This document shows, piece after piece, positions 34,650 through 46,270 of a stretch of DNA of 64,000 nt (within the stretch, counting starts at the first letter, position 1; each line of letters begins with the position of its first letter). The notes beneath the pieces were generated by a model. The model was not told the DNA's origin. It saw only the letters and a program-made list of their open reading frames with translations, and ran no database searches. The stretch is from Actinomycetota bacterium (lineage in GTDB: Bacteria > Actinomycetota > Acidimicrobiia > Acidimicrobiales > Iamiaceae), in assembly GCA_016185275.1 (NCBI GenBank), contig JACPNX010000013.1, forward strand, positions 1 through 64,000, given 5' to 3'. The translations under genes were made by a program, and so were the position numbers.

Positions 34650-35771
34650 ATGTCGAAGCACATGACCGTCACCGCGAGGCTCACCGCCAAGGCGCCGCCC
34701 CGCCCGGTCGTCCATGGCGTCGTCCGCACCCGCCGCTTCCTGCAGCGCCTCGCCGACCGCCTCGTCCCCGCCGACATCGCCGTCTTCGAGCGCTCCGTCG
34801 GGCTGGCCGCCACCATGGTCCTCGGCACGCTCGCCGACCTCGGCATCGCCGAGCTCCTCGCCGCCGGCCCGGCGCCGGCGCGAGAGCTGGCCACCCGCAC
34901 CGGCACCGACCCCGACGCCCTGCACCGCCTCCTGCGGGCCGCCGCCTCGCAGGGCTTCGTCGGCCTCGACAAGCGGGGCCGCTTCCGCGCCAACCGCTTC
35001 ACGAAGGTCCTGCGCGCGAAGGGCAACCCGCACGAGCTCAACGCCTGGTGCCGCTACATCAGCGCGCCCTCGACGGTCGACGCCTGGCAGGACCTGCGCC
35101 GCACGCTCGACGACGGCCGCAACGCCTTCCGCCGGATCCACGGCATGTCGACTTGGGAGTGGTTCGCGACGCACCCCGACGAGGAGCGCACCTTCGCCGC
35201 CGCCATGCGGGGTCTCACCGAGCAGGAAGCGCCCGGCATCGTGGCCGCCTACCCGTGGCCGCACACCGGCACCCTCTGCGACATCGCGGGTGGCGCCGGC
35301 ACGTTGGTCGGCCACATCCTGCAGGCCCGGCCACGGCTGCGGGGGATCGTCGTCGACGCCACCCGCGTCCTCGCCGAGGCCGACTCGCACCTGAGGCGGG
35401 TCGGTGTGCGCGAGCGCGTCGACCTGGTCCCGGGCGACATCTTCGGCGCGCTCGACGCCACGGCCGACGTCTACGTGATGAAGAACGTTCTGCACGACTG
35501 GGACGACGCCGCCTGCGCACGCATCCTCGGCGGCGTCGCCGCCACCATGCCGCGGGGCAGCCGGCTGGTCGTGATGGAAGCGAGCCTCGAGCGCAACGAA
35601 CCGCACCCCTTCGCGGCGGTCGCCGACATCCAGATGATGGTGATCTGCGAGGAGGGACGGGAGCGCTCGGTCGACGAGCTACGGGCCCTGGTGCACGGCG
35701 CCGGCCTCACCCCGGCCGCCGTGCGCACGACCGCGACCGACCTGGCGCTCCTCGAGGCCACCAAGCCGTAG
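34650..35771 (+). CDS. SAM-dependent O-methyltransferase
   Basis: ATG 34650 follows AGGAG at a five-base spacing; the product has 373 residues. An N-terminal dimerisation/winged-helix domain (LADLGIAELLAAGPAPARELA, then LHRLLRAAASQGF) precedes a Methyltransf_2 domain. The SAM-binding loop is DIAGGAGTLVGHIL, the acidic strand GIVVDA, and the catalytic region YVMKNVLHDWDD. It resembles hydroxyneurosporene and acetylserotonin O-methyltransferases, which methylate hydroxyls of aromatic or isoprenoid compounds. No pathway neighbours identify its substrate. It is the first backbone gene after the lipoprotein modules. Confidence 0.85.
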   Translation: MSKHMTVTARLTAKAPPRPVVHGVVRTRRFLQRLADRLVPADIAVFERSVGLAATMVLGTLADLGIAELLAAGPAPARELATRTGTDPDALHRLLRAAASQGFVGLDKRGRFRANRFTKVLRAKGNPHELNAWCRYISAPSTVDAWQDLRRTLDDGRNAFRRIHGMSTWEWFATHPDEERTFAAAMRGLTEQEAPGIVAAYPWPHTGTLCDIAGGAGTLVGHILQARPRLRGIVVDATRVLAEADSHLRRVGVRERVDLVPGDIFGALDATADVYVMKNVLHDWDDAACARILGGVAATMPRGSRLVVMEASLERNEPHPFAAVADIQMMVICEEGRERSVDELRALVHGAGLTPAAVRTTATDLALLEATKP

Positions 35772-35847
35772 GTGGCACGGCAGGTCGGGCGGGCGGCGTC
35801 GCGCCCTATGCTGGCCGCCCAGCGGGCCGCCGAAGGAAGGCCGGGGG

Positions 35848-37950
35848 TTGGAAGCGACAGGCGGCGAGCAGACCAGCTGGGCGCTGGACGAATGGGCCGT
35901 GCTCGACGTACTGCCGCGGGCCATCGTGGTCGCCGACCCCGACGGCACGATCCGCCACTGGAGCCGCGGCGCCGAGGACCTCTTCGGATGGGCGGCCGGC
36001 GAGGTGATCGGGCGGTCAGCCCTCGACGTGCTGGTCCCGCCGGCCGACCGCCCGCTCGGTGCGGTGGCGTTGGCCGAGATCGCCGCCGGGGCGTCGCGCT
36101 CGGGCGACGCCACCCTGCTGCGCCGCGACGGCCAGCCCATCCGCGTGAACACCGCGACCCTGCCCATCCACGCCCCGTCGGGCGAGGTGGTCGCCCTCGT
36201 GGGTGCGTCCGAAGACGTGGGCGAGCAGCGGCTCCTGGAGCAGCGCACCCAGGACCTCACCGAGCACCTCCAGCTCGCTCTCGAGGCGGGCGGGCTCGGC
36301 ACCTGGCGGTGGGACCTGGCCAGCGGCATCACCGACTGGGACGAGCGCTTGGAGGCGCTGTTCGGCCTGCCCCCCGGCGGCTTCGACGGCACCTACGACG
36401 CGTGGGTCGGTCTGCTGCACCCCGACGACCGCGACGAGGTGCTCGCCGAGCTCGACCGCGCCGTGGCCGAGAAGCGGCGCTACCGCGTCCACCACCGGGT
36501 CGTCTGGCCGGACGGCACCGTCCGCTGGCTGTCCGGGTCCGGTGAGGTGACCGTCGACGCCGCAGGCAACGTCACCGGCACGATCGGCTGCACCGGCGAC
36601 ATCACGGACCAGGTCAACGCGCAGCAGGAGCGCGAGCGGCTCACACACGAGGCGCTCGCCGCGGCCGACGCCGAGCGCGCCGCCCGGGAGCGTCTCGAGT
36701 TCGTCGGCCGCGTCAACGACGTGCTGGCCGCCTCGAACACACGCGACGACATCATGCGCGAGGTGGTCCACGTCGCCGTCCCGCGGCTCGGCGACTGGTG
36801 CACGATCCACGTGCTGCCCGACGACGGCTCGCGGGTCCCCGACGTCGCCATCGCCCACCGAGATCCGGCGATGGTCGAGCATGCCCGGGATCTCCTGCGC
36901 CGGTTCCCGTACGACCCCGACTCGCCGATCGGCGTGGCGCAGGTGATCCGATCCGGGCGGGCGTCGTTCACCCCCGAGCTCGGGGCCGACCAGATCCGCC
37001 GCCTGCCCTTCCGGAGCCCCGAGGAGGCTGAGGCGACCGCCCGCCTCGGGCTGCACAGCGTCATCGTCGTACCCCTCGTGAAGCGTGGCCGCATCCTCGG
37101 TGCCATCCGCTTCGCCATGACCGACTCCGGCCGCCACTACACCGAGGACGACCTCGCCCTCGCCGAGGCGGTGGCAGCCCGCATCGCCGCCAGCCTCGAG
37201 AACCGCCGGCTGTCCGAGCGGCACCGCACGATCGCCGCCGAGCTGCAGGCCGGGCTGCTGGCCGAGGCGATCCCCGAGGTGCCCGGGGCCGACATCGCCG
37301 TGCGGTACTGGGCCGCGGGCGAGGGCATGGAGGTCGGCGGCGACTTCTACGACGTGTTCCCCGTCCTCGAGGACCAGTGGGCGGCGGTGATCGGCGACGT
37401 CTGCGGCAAGGGCCCGGCCGCGGCCACGGTCACCGGCATGGCCCGCCACACCATCGCCACCTCCGCCTGGCACGGCGACGACCCCGTCGAGGTCCTCGCC
37501 CACCTCAACCGGACCATGCGCTACCGGCGCAGCGACTCGTTCTGCACCGCCGTCTACGCCACCATCCGTCCGGAGGTCGGTGGCATCGCCGCCGGGCTCA
37601 CGTGCGCCGGCCACCCGCTGCCGATCGTGGCCCGCGCCGACGGAACGGTCGCCGCGGTGGGCCGCACGGGAACCCTGCTCGGCGTCTACGACGACATCGA
37701 CGTCCACACCGACGAGGTCCACCTCGGTCCCGGCGACGCGCTGGTGCTCTACACCGACGGCATCAGCGACGTCCGGCCTCCCGCCAACCTCGACGCCACC
37801 GGCGTGCAGCACCTGATCGGCCGGGCGGCAGCCGGCGCCCGCTCCGCCGACGAGCTGCTCGACGCCATGCTCCGTGCGCTCACCGACGTGATGCCGATCG
37901 AGCGCCGCAGCGACGACATCGCCCTGCTCGCCATCCGCGTCCCCGCCTGA
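35848..37950 (+). CDS. PAS-PAS-GAF-SpoIIE serine phosphatase
   Basis: TTG 35848, behind GGAAGG, encodes 700 residues. A PAS domain covers about 15-125 (VVADPDGTIRHWSRGAEDLFGW), a PAS_3/PAC region about 140-255 (PGGFDGTYDAWVGLLHPDDR), then a helix and a GAF domain about 290-455. The C-terminal PP2C/SpoIIE phosphatase begins near 465 with Asp motifs in EVGGDFYDVFP, GDVCGKGPAAA and LYTDGISDVR. Such proteins read signals through PAS/GAF and dephosphorylate anti-sigma-factor antagonists, releasing stress sigma factors. It has no transmembrane segment, so it senses inside the cell. The target partner is not encoded nearby. Confidence 0.9.
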   Translation: MEATGGEQTSWALDEWAVLDVLPRAIVVADPDGTIRHWSRGAEDLFGWAAGEVIGRSALDVLVPPADRPLGAVALAEIAAGASRSGDATLLRRDGQPIRVNTATLPIHAPSGEVVALVGASEDVGEQRLLEQRTQDLTEHLQLALEAGGLGTWRWDLASGITDWDERLEALFGLPPGGFDGTYDAWVGLLHPDDRDEVLAELDRAVAEKRRYRVHHRVVWPDGTVRWLSGSGEVTVDAAGNVTGTIGCTGDITDQVNAQQERERLTHEALAAADAERAARERLEFVGRVNDVLAASNTRDDIMREVVHVAVPRLGDWCTIHVLPDDGSRVPDVAIAHRDPAMVEHARDLLRRFPYDPDSPIGVAQVIRSGRASFTPELGADQIRRLPFRSPEEAEATARLGLHSVIVVPLVKRGRILGAIRFAMTDSGRHYTEDDLALAEAVAARIAASLENRRLSERHRTIAAELQAGLLAEAIPEVPGADIAVRYWAAGEGMEVGGDFYDVFPVLEDQWAAVIGDVCGKGPAAATVTGMARHTIATSAWHGDDPVEVLAHLNRTMRYRRSDSFCTAVYATIRPEVGGIAAGLTCAGHPLPIVARADGTVAAVGRTGTLLGVYDDIDVHTDEVHLGPGDALVLYTDGISDVRPPANLDATGVQHLIGRAAAGARSADELLDAMLRALTDVMPIERRSDDIALLAIRVPA

Positions 37951-37996
37951 CCCCGCCCGCCGTCGCCCTCGCCCTCGGGCGCAGCCGGCGCCCTCG

Positions 37997-39556
37997 TCAA
38001 TGGACCTGGCGGTCGACACCCTCCCAGTACGGCGCGCGGATCTCGCGCTTCAGCAGCTTCCCCGACGGGTTGCGGGGCAGCACGTCGGTGAAGTCCACCG
38101 ACTTGGGCAGCTTGAACCCGGCCAGCTGCCCTCGCGCGAACCCGACGAGGTCCGCCTCGGTGGCCACGGCGCCGTCACGCAGGACCACGACCGCCTTCAC
38201 CGCCTCGCCCCAACGCTCGTCCGGCACGCCGACCACGGCGACGTCGGCCACGGCCGGGTGGCGGGCGAGGACGTTCTCGACCTCGATCGGATAGATGGTC
38301 TCGCCGCCCGACACGATCATGTCCTTGATCCGGTCGTGCAGGTAGTAGTAGCCGTCGGCGTCGCGGTAGCCGGAGTCGCCGGTGCGGAACCAGCCGTCGG
38401 GCGTGATCGCCGCCCGCGTCGCCTCCTCGTTGGCCCAGTAGCCCTTCATGTTCTGCGGCGACCGGGTCCACAGCTCCCCCACGCCGCCCTCGTCCACGTC
38501 GGTGCCGGAGTCGGGGTCGACGACGCGCATCTCCACCCACGGGTACGGCTTGCCGCACGACCGGAGCAGGTGCGGGCGCCCGGCCGGGTCGTGGTCCTCG
38601 GCGTCGAGCTGCGTGATCGCACCGGTGGTTTCGGTCAGCCCGTACAGCTGGATGAACCGGCACCCGAAGACCTCGACGGCCCGGGCCAGCGTGGACTCCG
38701 TGATCGGTGAGGCGCCGTAGGCGATCGTGTGCAGGCTCGAGAAGTCGGTGCGGTCGACGCCCGGCGTCAGCAGCAGGAACTGGATCACCGCCGGCACGAG
38801 GAACGCGTTCGTGATGCCGTGCTCGGGGATCAGGCGCAGGATCGCCGCCGGGTCGATGTCGCGCAGTACCACGAGCCGGCAGCCGTGGTACAGCCCCACC
38901 ATCGACCAGCCCGACCCGGCGATGTGGAACATGGGCATGGCCGCCAGGTTCACCGAGTCTGCGCTGATGCCCCACGACTCCGAGACCTCGATGGCGCCGC
39001 CGAAGAAGTTGTGGTTCGTCAGCATCACGCCCTTCGGCAGCCCCGTCGTGCCCGACGTGTAGAGCTGGAAGGCGACGTCTTCAGGGCCGGCCTCCGCCCC
39101 CGGGTCCAGCGGGTCGTGCGCCGCGAGGAAGGTCTCGTAGTCGACCCAGCGGTCGTGGCCGCCGACGGCGACGATGGTCGACACGAGGCCGAGCCGGTCC
39201 TCGACGGCCTCGACGTGCGGGACGAACTCGGGCCCGACGACGAGCACCTTGGCCGTGGCGTCCTCCACGATCTGGGCGATCTCGGGCGCGGCCAGCCGCC
39301 AGTTCACGGCCACGGTGACGGCGTTGAGCTTGGCCAGCGCGAAGGTGACCTCGAAGTACTCCGCACCGTTCTTGTCGAGGAAGGCCACCCGGTCCTCGGC
39401 GCCGACGCCCGCGGCGGCGAACGCCTGCGCCAGGCGGTTCGAGCGCTCGTCGAGCTCGGCGAAGGAGACGCTGCGCCCCTCCACCTCGAGCGCGGTGGCG
39501 CCCGGCCGGTCCGCGCCGTGCGTGCGGATGATCCCGGCGATCGACGTGATCGGCAT
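37997..39556 (-). CDS. Fatty-acid/aryl-CoA ligase (FadD-type)
   Basis: ATG 39556 encodes 519 residues; the frame is open far upstream but the family N-terminus begins here. Adenylate-forming motifs are complete: LYTSGTTGLPKGVMLTNHN (phosphate-binding), YGLTETTGA, GWFRTGDSGYRDADGYYYLHDR and the C-terminal GKLLKREIR Lys. The enzyme activates a carboxylate as acyl-AMP and then the CoA thioester. The chain length is not predictable. It converges with the SpoIIE phosphatase gene and is not in an operon. Confidence 0.9.
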   Translation of the reverse strand: MPITSIAGIIRTHGADRPGATALEVEGRSVSFAELDERSNRLAQAFAAAGVGAEDRVAFLDKNGAEYFEVTFALAKLNAVTVAVNWRLAAPEIAQIVEDATAKVLVVGPEFVPHVEAVEDRLGLVSTIVAVGGHDRWVDYETFLAAHDPLDPGAEAGPEDVAFQLYTSGTTGLPKGVMLTNHNFFGGAIEVSESWGISADSVNLAAMPMFHIAGSGWSMVGLYHGCRLVVLRDIDPAAILRLIPEHGITNAFLVPAVIQFLLLTPGVDRTDFSSLHTIAYGASPITESTLARAVEVFGCRFIQLYGLTETTGAITQLDAEDHDPAGRPHLLRSCGKPYPWVEMRVVDPDSGTDVDEGGVGELWTRSPQNMKGYWANEEATRAAITPDGWFRTGDSGYRDADGYYYLHDRIKDMIVSGGETIYPIEVENVLARHPAVADVAVVGVPDERWGEAVKAVVVLRDGAVATEADLVGFARGQLAGFKLPKSVDFTDVLPRNPSGKLLKREIRAPYWEGVDRQVH

Positions 39557-39805
39557 GGTTCCCCCAGTTGGTGCCGTCGGACGGCCGCCATCCTGGCCGA
39601 CGCGCCCCGGCGCTGCTCGCCAGGGACCCGCCCGCCGGTCGAACCGCCGCCAGCCGTCGCAGGGCGCGGCCGGACGCGGCGTGTGGACGGACGCGGCGGC
39701 AAGGCACGGCGCCACGGCACGGCGATTTCCCGACGGATCCGGCCAACCCTTGGCCGGATCCGTCGCATTTCGGCAGGGGCGCGGACGGCTTGGGAGGATC
39801 GGGGG

Positions 39806-42481
39806 GTGCCCGCCGACCCGACGCCTCCTTCGCCGTCGCCACCACCCCCCGGGTCGCCGTCGCCGCCGCGGCCGTCGCCACCACCGCCCGGGTCGTCGCG
39901 GCTGGCACCCACCGGGCTGCCGGTCGAGGACGTGGTCGACGACGTGCGGCGGGCGCTGCGCGGCCCCGGGGTGGCTGTGCTCCAGGCGCCGCCCGGCGCC
40001 GGCAAGACGACCGTCGTCCCGCTGCGCCTGCTCGACGAACCGTGGCTCGGCCGGGGCGAGCGCATCGTCGTGCTCGAACCGCGCCGGCTGGCGGCGCGCG
40101 CCGCGGCCAGCCGCATGTCCGTGCTGCTCGGCGAGGACGTCGGCGGCACGGTCGGCTACCGGACCCGGGACGAGCGCCGCGTCGGCCCGGCGACCCGCAT
40201 CGAGGTGCTGACGGAGGGGATCCTCACCCGCCGGCTGCAGCGCGACCCCGCGCTCGAAGGTACTGCGCTCGTCGTGCTCGACGAGGTGCACGAGCGCAAT
40301 CTCCAGACGGACCTCGCGCTGGCCCTCGCCCTCGACGCCCGCCGGGGGCTGCGGCCCGACCTCCGGCTCCTCGCCATGTCGGCCACCCTCGACACCGACC
40401 GCCTCGCCGCCCTCCTCGGCGGCGGCGAGCGCGACGGCGCGGACGGCGGCGGCGAGCCCGGCGAGCCCGGCGAGCGCGGCGAGCGCGGCGACCGACCGGC
40501 GCCGGTCGTGCGCAGCGACGGGCGCCAGCACCCGGTCACGATCCGCTGGGCGCCGCCCCCGCCCCGGACCCGGCCGGCCGAGGCGGCCGCCGCCACGATC
40601 CTGCGGGCCCTGCGCGAGCAGGACGGCGACGTGCTGGTGTTCCTCCCCGGCGCGGGCGAGATCCGCCGCACCGAGGCCGCCCTGCGGGGCGGCGCCCTGC
40701 CGGCCCACGTCGACATCCGCCCGCTCTTCGGCGCCCTGTCCCGCGACGAGCAGGACGCCGCGCTGGCGCCGTCGCCCCCCGGCCGGCGCCGCGTCGTGCT
40801 CGCCACCGACATCGCCGAGACCAGCCTCACCGTCCCCGGCACCACCGTGGTCGTCGACGCGGGACTGGCCCGCACGCCCCGCCACGACGCCCGGACCGGG
40901 CTCACGCGGCTCGTCACCGGACCGGCGTCCAAGGCGTCGACCGACCAGCGCGCCGGCCGGGCCGGTCGCACCGAACCGGGCACCGCCTACCGGATGTGGA
41001 GCAAGCTCGAGCACGCCGCCCGGCGGTCGTTCGCGGAGCCGGAGATCCGCACCGTCGACCTCGCCGGGCTCGCCCTCGAGCTGGCGGTCTGGGGCGCCGA
41101 TCCGGCCGAGCTGCCGTTCCTCGACCCACCGCCCGAGGCCGCGCTGACCGACGCCCGCGAGGTCCTGCGCGCCCTCGGCGCCCTGGACGAGGAGGGCCGG
41201 CCCACGGCGCTGGGCCGATCGATGGCCGAGCTACCGCTGCACCCCCGGCTCGCCCGCATCGTCGCCGGTGGCGCGGCGAGCGCGCGCCCCGCCGACGGCT
41301 GGACGGCCTGCGCGATCGCCGCCGCGCTCGAAGAGCGCGACGTCCTGCGCGGCCGGCCCGATGAGCTCCCCGTCGACCTGGCCCTTCGGGTGCGCCTCGT
41401 CGCCGACCGCACCGCGTCGCACCCCCAGGCGGACCGGGCGGCGCTCGCGGCCGCCCGCCGTCGCGCCGGCGACATCGCCCGCCGCGCGGCGATCTCCACC
41501 ACCGACGTCGACGAGGAGGCGTGCGGGCGCCTGCTCGCCCTCGGCTATCCCGACCGGGTCGCGCAGGCCCGGAGCGGCGCTCGCTTCCGGCTGCGCAGCG
41601 GCGGCGGCGCGTGGGTGCCCGCCGGCGATCCCCTCGCCGCTGAGCCGTTCCTTGTCGTCGCCGACCTCGACGCCGCCCGCAAGGAAAGCCGCGTGCGCCT
41701 CGCCGCCGCGCTCCACGAGGCCGACGCGGTCGACGCCGCCGGCATGGACGTCGACGAGACCGCGATGCTGCTGTGGGACGGCGAGCGCGACGACCTGCGC
41801 GCCCTCACCACCCGACGCCTCGGCGACCTGCTCCTGTCCACCACCGAAGGGCCGGCGCCCGCGGGCCCGGCCACCACCGAAGCCCTCCTCGAGCGGGTCC
41901 GCGACACCCGGCTGGCCGTCCTCCGCTGGAGCGACGCCGCCACCTCCCTGCGCGCCCGGCTCGCGTTCCTGCGCGCCAACTTCGGCGAACCGTGGCCCGA
42001 CGTGAGCGACAATGCGCTGCTCGCCGACCTCGACGCCTGGCTCGCCCCGCGGCTCGCCGGTACGACGTCCCGCCGGGACCTGCAGCGCGTCGATCTCGCC
42101 GGCGCGCTGCGGGCACGCGTCCCGGGCCGGCTCCAGCGAGACCTCGACGAGCTCGCCCCGAGCACCGTCCGGCTGGGCAACGGCCGCACCCTCACGCTCG
42201 CCTACGGCGGCGGCACCCCCGCCGCGTCCGCCCGCGTCCAGGACCTGTTCGGCACCACCACCCACCCGAGCGTGGCCCGCGGCACCGTGCCGGTCGTCGT
42301 CACCCTGCTGTCGCCCGCCGGCCGGCCGGTCCAGATCACCTCCGACCTGCCCGGCTTCTGGTCCGGCACCTACCGCGACGTCTGCAAGGAGCTCGCCGGC
42401 CGCTACCCGCGCCACGCCTGGCCGGACGACCCGGCGACCGCCCGGCCACCCAACCGGAGCAGCCGCCGGCCCGGGCGCTGA
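39806..42481 (+). CDS. hrpB: ATP-dependent helicase HrpB
   Basis: GTG 39806 lies eight bases after GGGAGG; the product has 891 residues. After a Pro-rich tail the DExH core is evident: APPGAGKTTVVPLRLL, EPRRLAARAAA, VLDEVHERN, MSATLDTDRLAALL, and QRAGRAGRTEPGTAYR. The C-terminal HrpB_C region ends RVQDLFGTTTHPSVARG, then VTLLSPAGRPVQITSDLPGFW, diagnostic for HrpB. An unusual Gly/Glu/Pro tandem repeat (GEPGEPGERGERGDRP) is inserted in the helicase core near residue 215. The cellular role is poorly known; it is a putative RNA helicase. The debranching enzyme gene follows after 34 bp. Confidence 0.92.
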   Translation: MPADPTPPSPSPPPPGSPSPPRPSPPPPGSSRLAPTGLPVEDVVDDVRRALRGPGVAVLQAPPGAGKTTVVPLRLLDEPWLGRGERIVVLEPRRLAARAAASRMSVLLGEDVGGTVGYRTRDERRVGPATRIEVLTEGILTRRLQRDPALEGTALVVLDEVHERNLQTDLALALALDARRGLRPDLRLLAMSATLDTDRLAALLGGGERDGADGGGEPGEPGERGERGDRPAPVVRSDGRQHPVTIRWAPPPPRTRPAEAAAATILRALREQDGDVLVFLPGAGEIRRTEAALRGGALPAHVDIRPLFGALSRDEQDAALAPSPPGRRRVVLATDIAETSLTVPGTTVVVDAGLARTPRHDARTGLTRLVTGPASKASTDQRAGRAGRTEPGTAYRMWSKLEHAARRSFAEPEIRTVDLAGLALELAVWGADPAELPFLDPPPEAALTDAREVLRALGALDEEGRPTALGRSMAELPLHPRLARIVAGGAASARPADGWTACAIAAALEERDVLRGRPDELPVDLALRVRLVADRTASHPQADRAALAAARRRAGDIARRAAISTTDVDEEACGRLLALGYPDRVAQARSGARFRLRSGGGAWVPAGDPLAAEPFLVVADLDAARKESRVRLAAALHEADAVDAAGMDVDETAMLLWDGERDDLRALTTRRLGDLLLSTTEGPAPAGPATTEALLERVRDTRLAVLRWSDAATSLRARLAFLRANFGEPWPDVSDNALLADLDAWLAPRLAGTTSRRDLQRVDLAGALRARVPGRLQRDLDELAPSTVRLGNGRTLTLAYGGGTPAASARVQDLFGTTTHPSVARGTVPVVVTLLSPAGRPVQITSDLPGFWSGTYRDVCKELAGRYPRHAWPDDPATARPPNRSSRRPGR

Positions 42482-42515
42482 GGCGGGCGAGCGGCGGATC
42501 GGGTATCCAAGACCG

Positions 42516-44621
<2,106 letters not shown>

Positions 44622-44658
44622 CCAGCGGCGCCCGCCGCTGCGCCCGTCGCCGCGCCCC

Positions 44659-44695
44659 GTCCGAGCGCCCAGACTGTACGTCCGAGCGCCCGGAC
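44659..44695. repeat. Direct repeat between glgX and arfB
   Basis: CGTCCGAGCGCCC[A/G]GAC occurs at 44659-44675 and 44679-44695, in the short gap between the convergent glgX and arfB-like genes. Its role is unknown. Confidence 0.6.
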
Positions 44696-44701
44696 CGAGC
44701 G

Positions 44702-45115
44702 TCAGTCGCCGCGCCAGCGGCGGCCCGCCTTGCGCTCGGCCCGGCGCCGCTTGTCCTCGAGGCGCGCCTCCTTGGCCCGGCGCGGCACGCGGGTGCGCCG
44801 GCGCCGCGGCTCGGGGCGCGCGGCGGCGTCCAGTCGCTCGGCGAGGCGGCGCCGGGCCTCCGCTCGATTGAGCAGCTGCGATCGCTCCGTGCTGGCCACG
44901 ACCCGCACCTCGTCCCCCAGCCGCTCCCGGACCCGGGCCGCCACGGCGGGATGCCGGGCCTCGAGCGCGCCCAGGTCGGCCCGCAGCTCCGCCCGGCTGT
45001 CGGCCGTGTTCACGGACTGCCCACCGGGGCCGCTCGCGCGCGAGAAGCGCCACGCCAGCGCACCCGTCGGCACGCGCAGCCCTCCCGGTGTCACCAGGTC
45101 GCCGTCGACCTCCAC
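44702..45115 (-). CDS. arfB: ArfB/YaeJ-like ribosome rescue factor
   Basis: GTG 45115 encodes 137 residues. The catalytic GGQ loop is in SRASGPGGQSVNTADSRAEL near residues 25-45, and the C-terminal tail is strongly basic (RRRRTRVPRRAKEARLEDKRRR), as needed to enter the empty mRNA channel of a stalled ribosome. It hydrolyses peptidyl-tRNA on ribosomes lacking a stop codon. The codon-recognition domains of true release factors are absent, supporting ArfB rather than RF1/RF2. Confidence 0.92.
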   Translation of the reverse strand: MEVDGDLVTPGGLRVPTGALAWRFSRASGPGGQSVNTADSRAELRADLGALEARHPAVAARVRERLGDEVRVVASTERSQLLNRAEARRRLAERLDAAARPEPRRRRTRVPRRAKEARLEDKRRRAERKAGRRWRGD

Positions 45116-45203
45116 GCGAGCCTCCCACCTCGAGTCGGCGCCACGAGGCTAGGCCGGGGCCTCGGCACGATCGGTCGAGAATCGGCTCCCCCCGACACCG
45201 CTG

Positions 45204-45223
45204 CCTACCGACTGGTCGGTAGG
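45204..45223 (+). promoter_or_regulatory. TetR-type palindromic operator
   Basis: CCTACCGACTGGTCGGTAGG is a perfect 9-bp inverted repeat around TG, the shape of many TetR-family sites. It ends only 8 bp before the GTG 45232 start, so the desaturase transcript must be leaderless or have a very short leader and the repressor would block RNA polymerase. No TetR gene is in the window. Confidence 0.75.
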
Positions 45224-45231
45224 CTACGTCG

Positions 45232-46176
45232 GTGCCTCCCCCCACCACGTGCGAACGCCTGCTCCACGAACTCCAGCCCGTGGCCGGCCGGCTGCTCGAC
45301 CGCCACCTCGCTTCGTCCAAGGAGTGGTTCCCGCACGAGCTGGTCCCGTGGGAGCGCGGCACCGCCGCCATCGCCACCGACGAGTGGGACCCGGCGGGCA
45401 CCGACCTGGCGCCCGAGGTGCGCAGCAGCCTGTTCGTGAACCTCCTGACCGAGGACAACCTCCCGTACTACTTCCGGATCATCGAGACGCTCTTCGGGCC
45501 CGACAGCGCGTGGGGCACCTGGGTGCGCCGCTGGACGGCGGAAGAGGGCCGCCACTCGATCGTGCTGCGCGACTACCTCACCGTCACGCGCGCCCTCGAC
45601 CCGGTGGAGCTCGAGCGGGCCCGCATGGCCCAGGTCCAGTGCGGCCAGGTGCCCGACCCGGGCCAGGTGGCCGACGGGATCGTCTACGTCGCCCTCCAGG
45701 AGCTGGCCACCCGCATCGCCCACCACGCGACCGGCAAGCTGCTCGTCGACCGGGCCGGCTACGAGGTGATGAAGCGGGTGGCCGCCGACGAGAACCGCCA
45801 CCACCTCTTCTACCGTGACCTCGCCAGCGCCGCCATCGAGCTCGACCCGTCGGCGATGGTGCTCGCCATCGAGCGCCAGGTGCGCACGTTCGAGATGCCC
45901 GGCACCGGCATCGTCGACTTCGAGGTGCACGCCCGCGCCATCGCGCGCACCGGCATCTACGACTTCCAGGTCCATCACGAGCAGGTCCTGGTGCCCGTCG
46001 TGCTGCGGCACTGGGGCCTCGAACAGCTCGAGGGCCTCAGCGCCGAAGCGGAGGAGGCACGGGCCCGCGCGCTCACCCGCATCGAGCGCATCGGCCGGGC
46101 CGGCCGGCGCTTCGCCGGTCGCCGCGCCGAGCTGGACCACGACCGCGACCGGGCAGCCACCGCCGCCGCCCGCTGA
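45232..46176 (+). CDS. Acyl-ACP desaturase-like diiron protein
   Basis: GTG 45232 encodes 314 residues. The diiron ligands are visible as WTAEEGRHSIVLRDYL (EExRH) and AADENRHHLFYRDL (DENRH), with VNLLTEDNLPYYFRI before them, typical of plant-type stearoyl-ACP desaturases such as mycobacterial DesA1/DesA2. These enzymes place a double bond in ACP-bound chains. Regulation by a TetR-type repressor binding the upstream palindrome fits a fatty-acid gene. The last 50 residues are Arg/Ala-rich. Confidence 0.85.
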   Translation: MPPPTTCERLLHELQPVAGRLLDRHLASSKEWFPHELVPWERGTAAIATDEWDPAGTDLAPEVRSSLFVNLLTEDNLPYYFRIIETLFGPDSAWGTWVRRWTAEEGRHSIVLRDYLTVTRALDPVELERARMAQVQCGQVPDPGQVADGIVYVALQELATRIAHHATGKLLVDRAGYEVMKRVAADENRHHLFYRDLASAAIELDPSAMVLAIERQVRTFEMPGTGIVDFEVHARAIARTGIYDFQVHHEQVLVPVVLRHWGLEQLEGLSAEAEEARARALTRIERIGRAGRRFAGRRAELDHDRDRAATAAAR

Positions 46177-46186
46177 CGTCAGCGCC

Positions 46187-46270
46187 GGTGCGAGCACGGG
46201 GAGAGCGGGGCCCGGTCGCGCTCAGCCGGGTGCGAGCAACGCGAGAGCCGGACCCGGTCGCGCTCAGCCG
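46187..46270. repeat. 42-bp tandem duplication
   Basis: 46187-46228 and 46229-46270 are nearly identical adjacent copies (start GGTGCGAGCA, end GCGCTCAGCCG). They lie between two convergent genes and the right copy includes the TGA stop of the aldehyde dehydrogenase gene. Each copy carries CCCGG...CCGGG hairpin arms, so it may act as a bidirectional terminator. Confidence 0.8.

Noticed and set aside
37997-41014. 1005-residue open frame including the acyl-CoA ligase
   Set aside because: Only the part from ATG 39556 is ligase; the upstream extension is low-complexity and antisense to hrpB.
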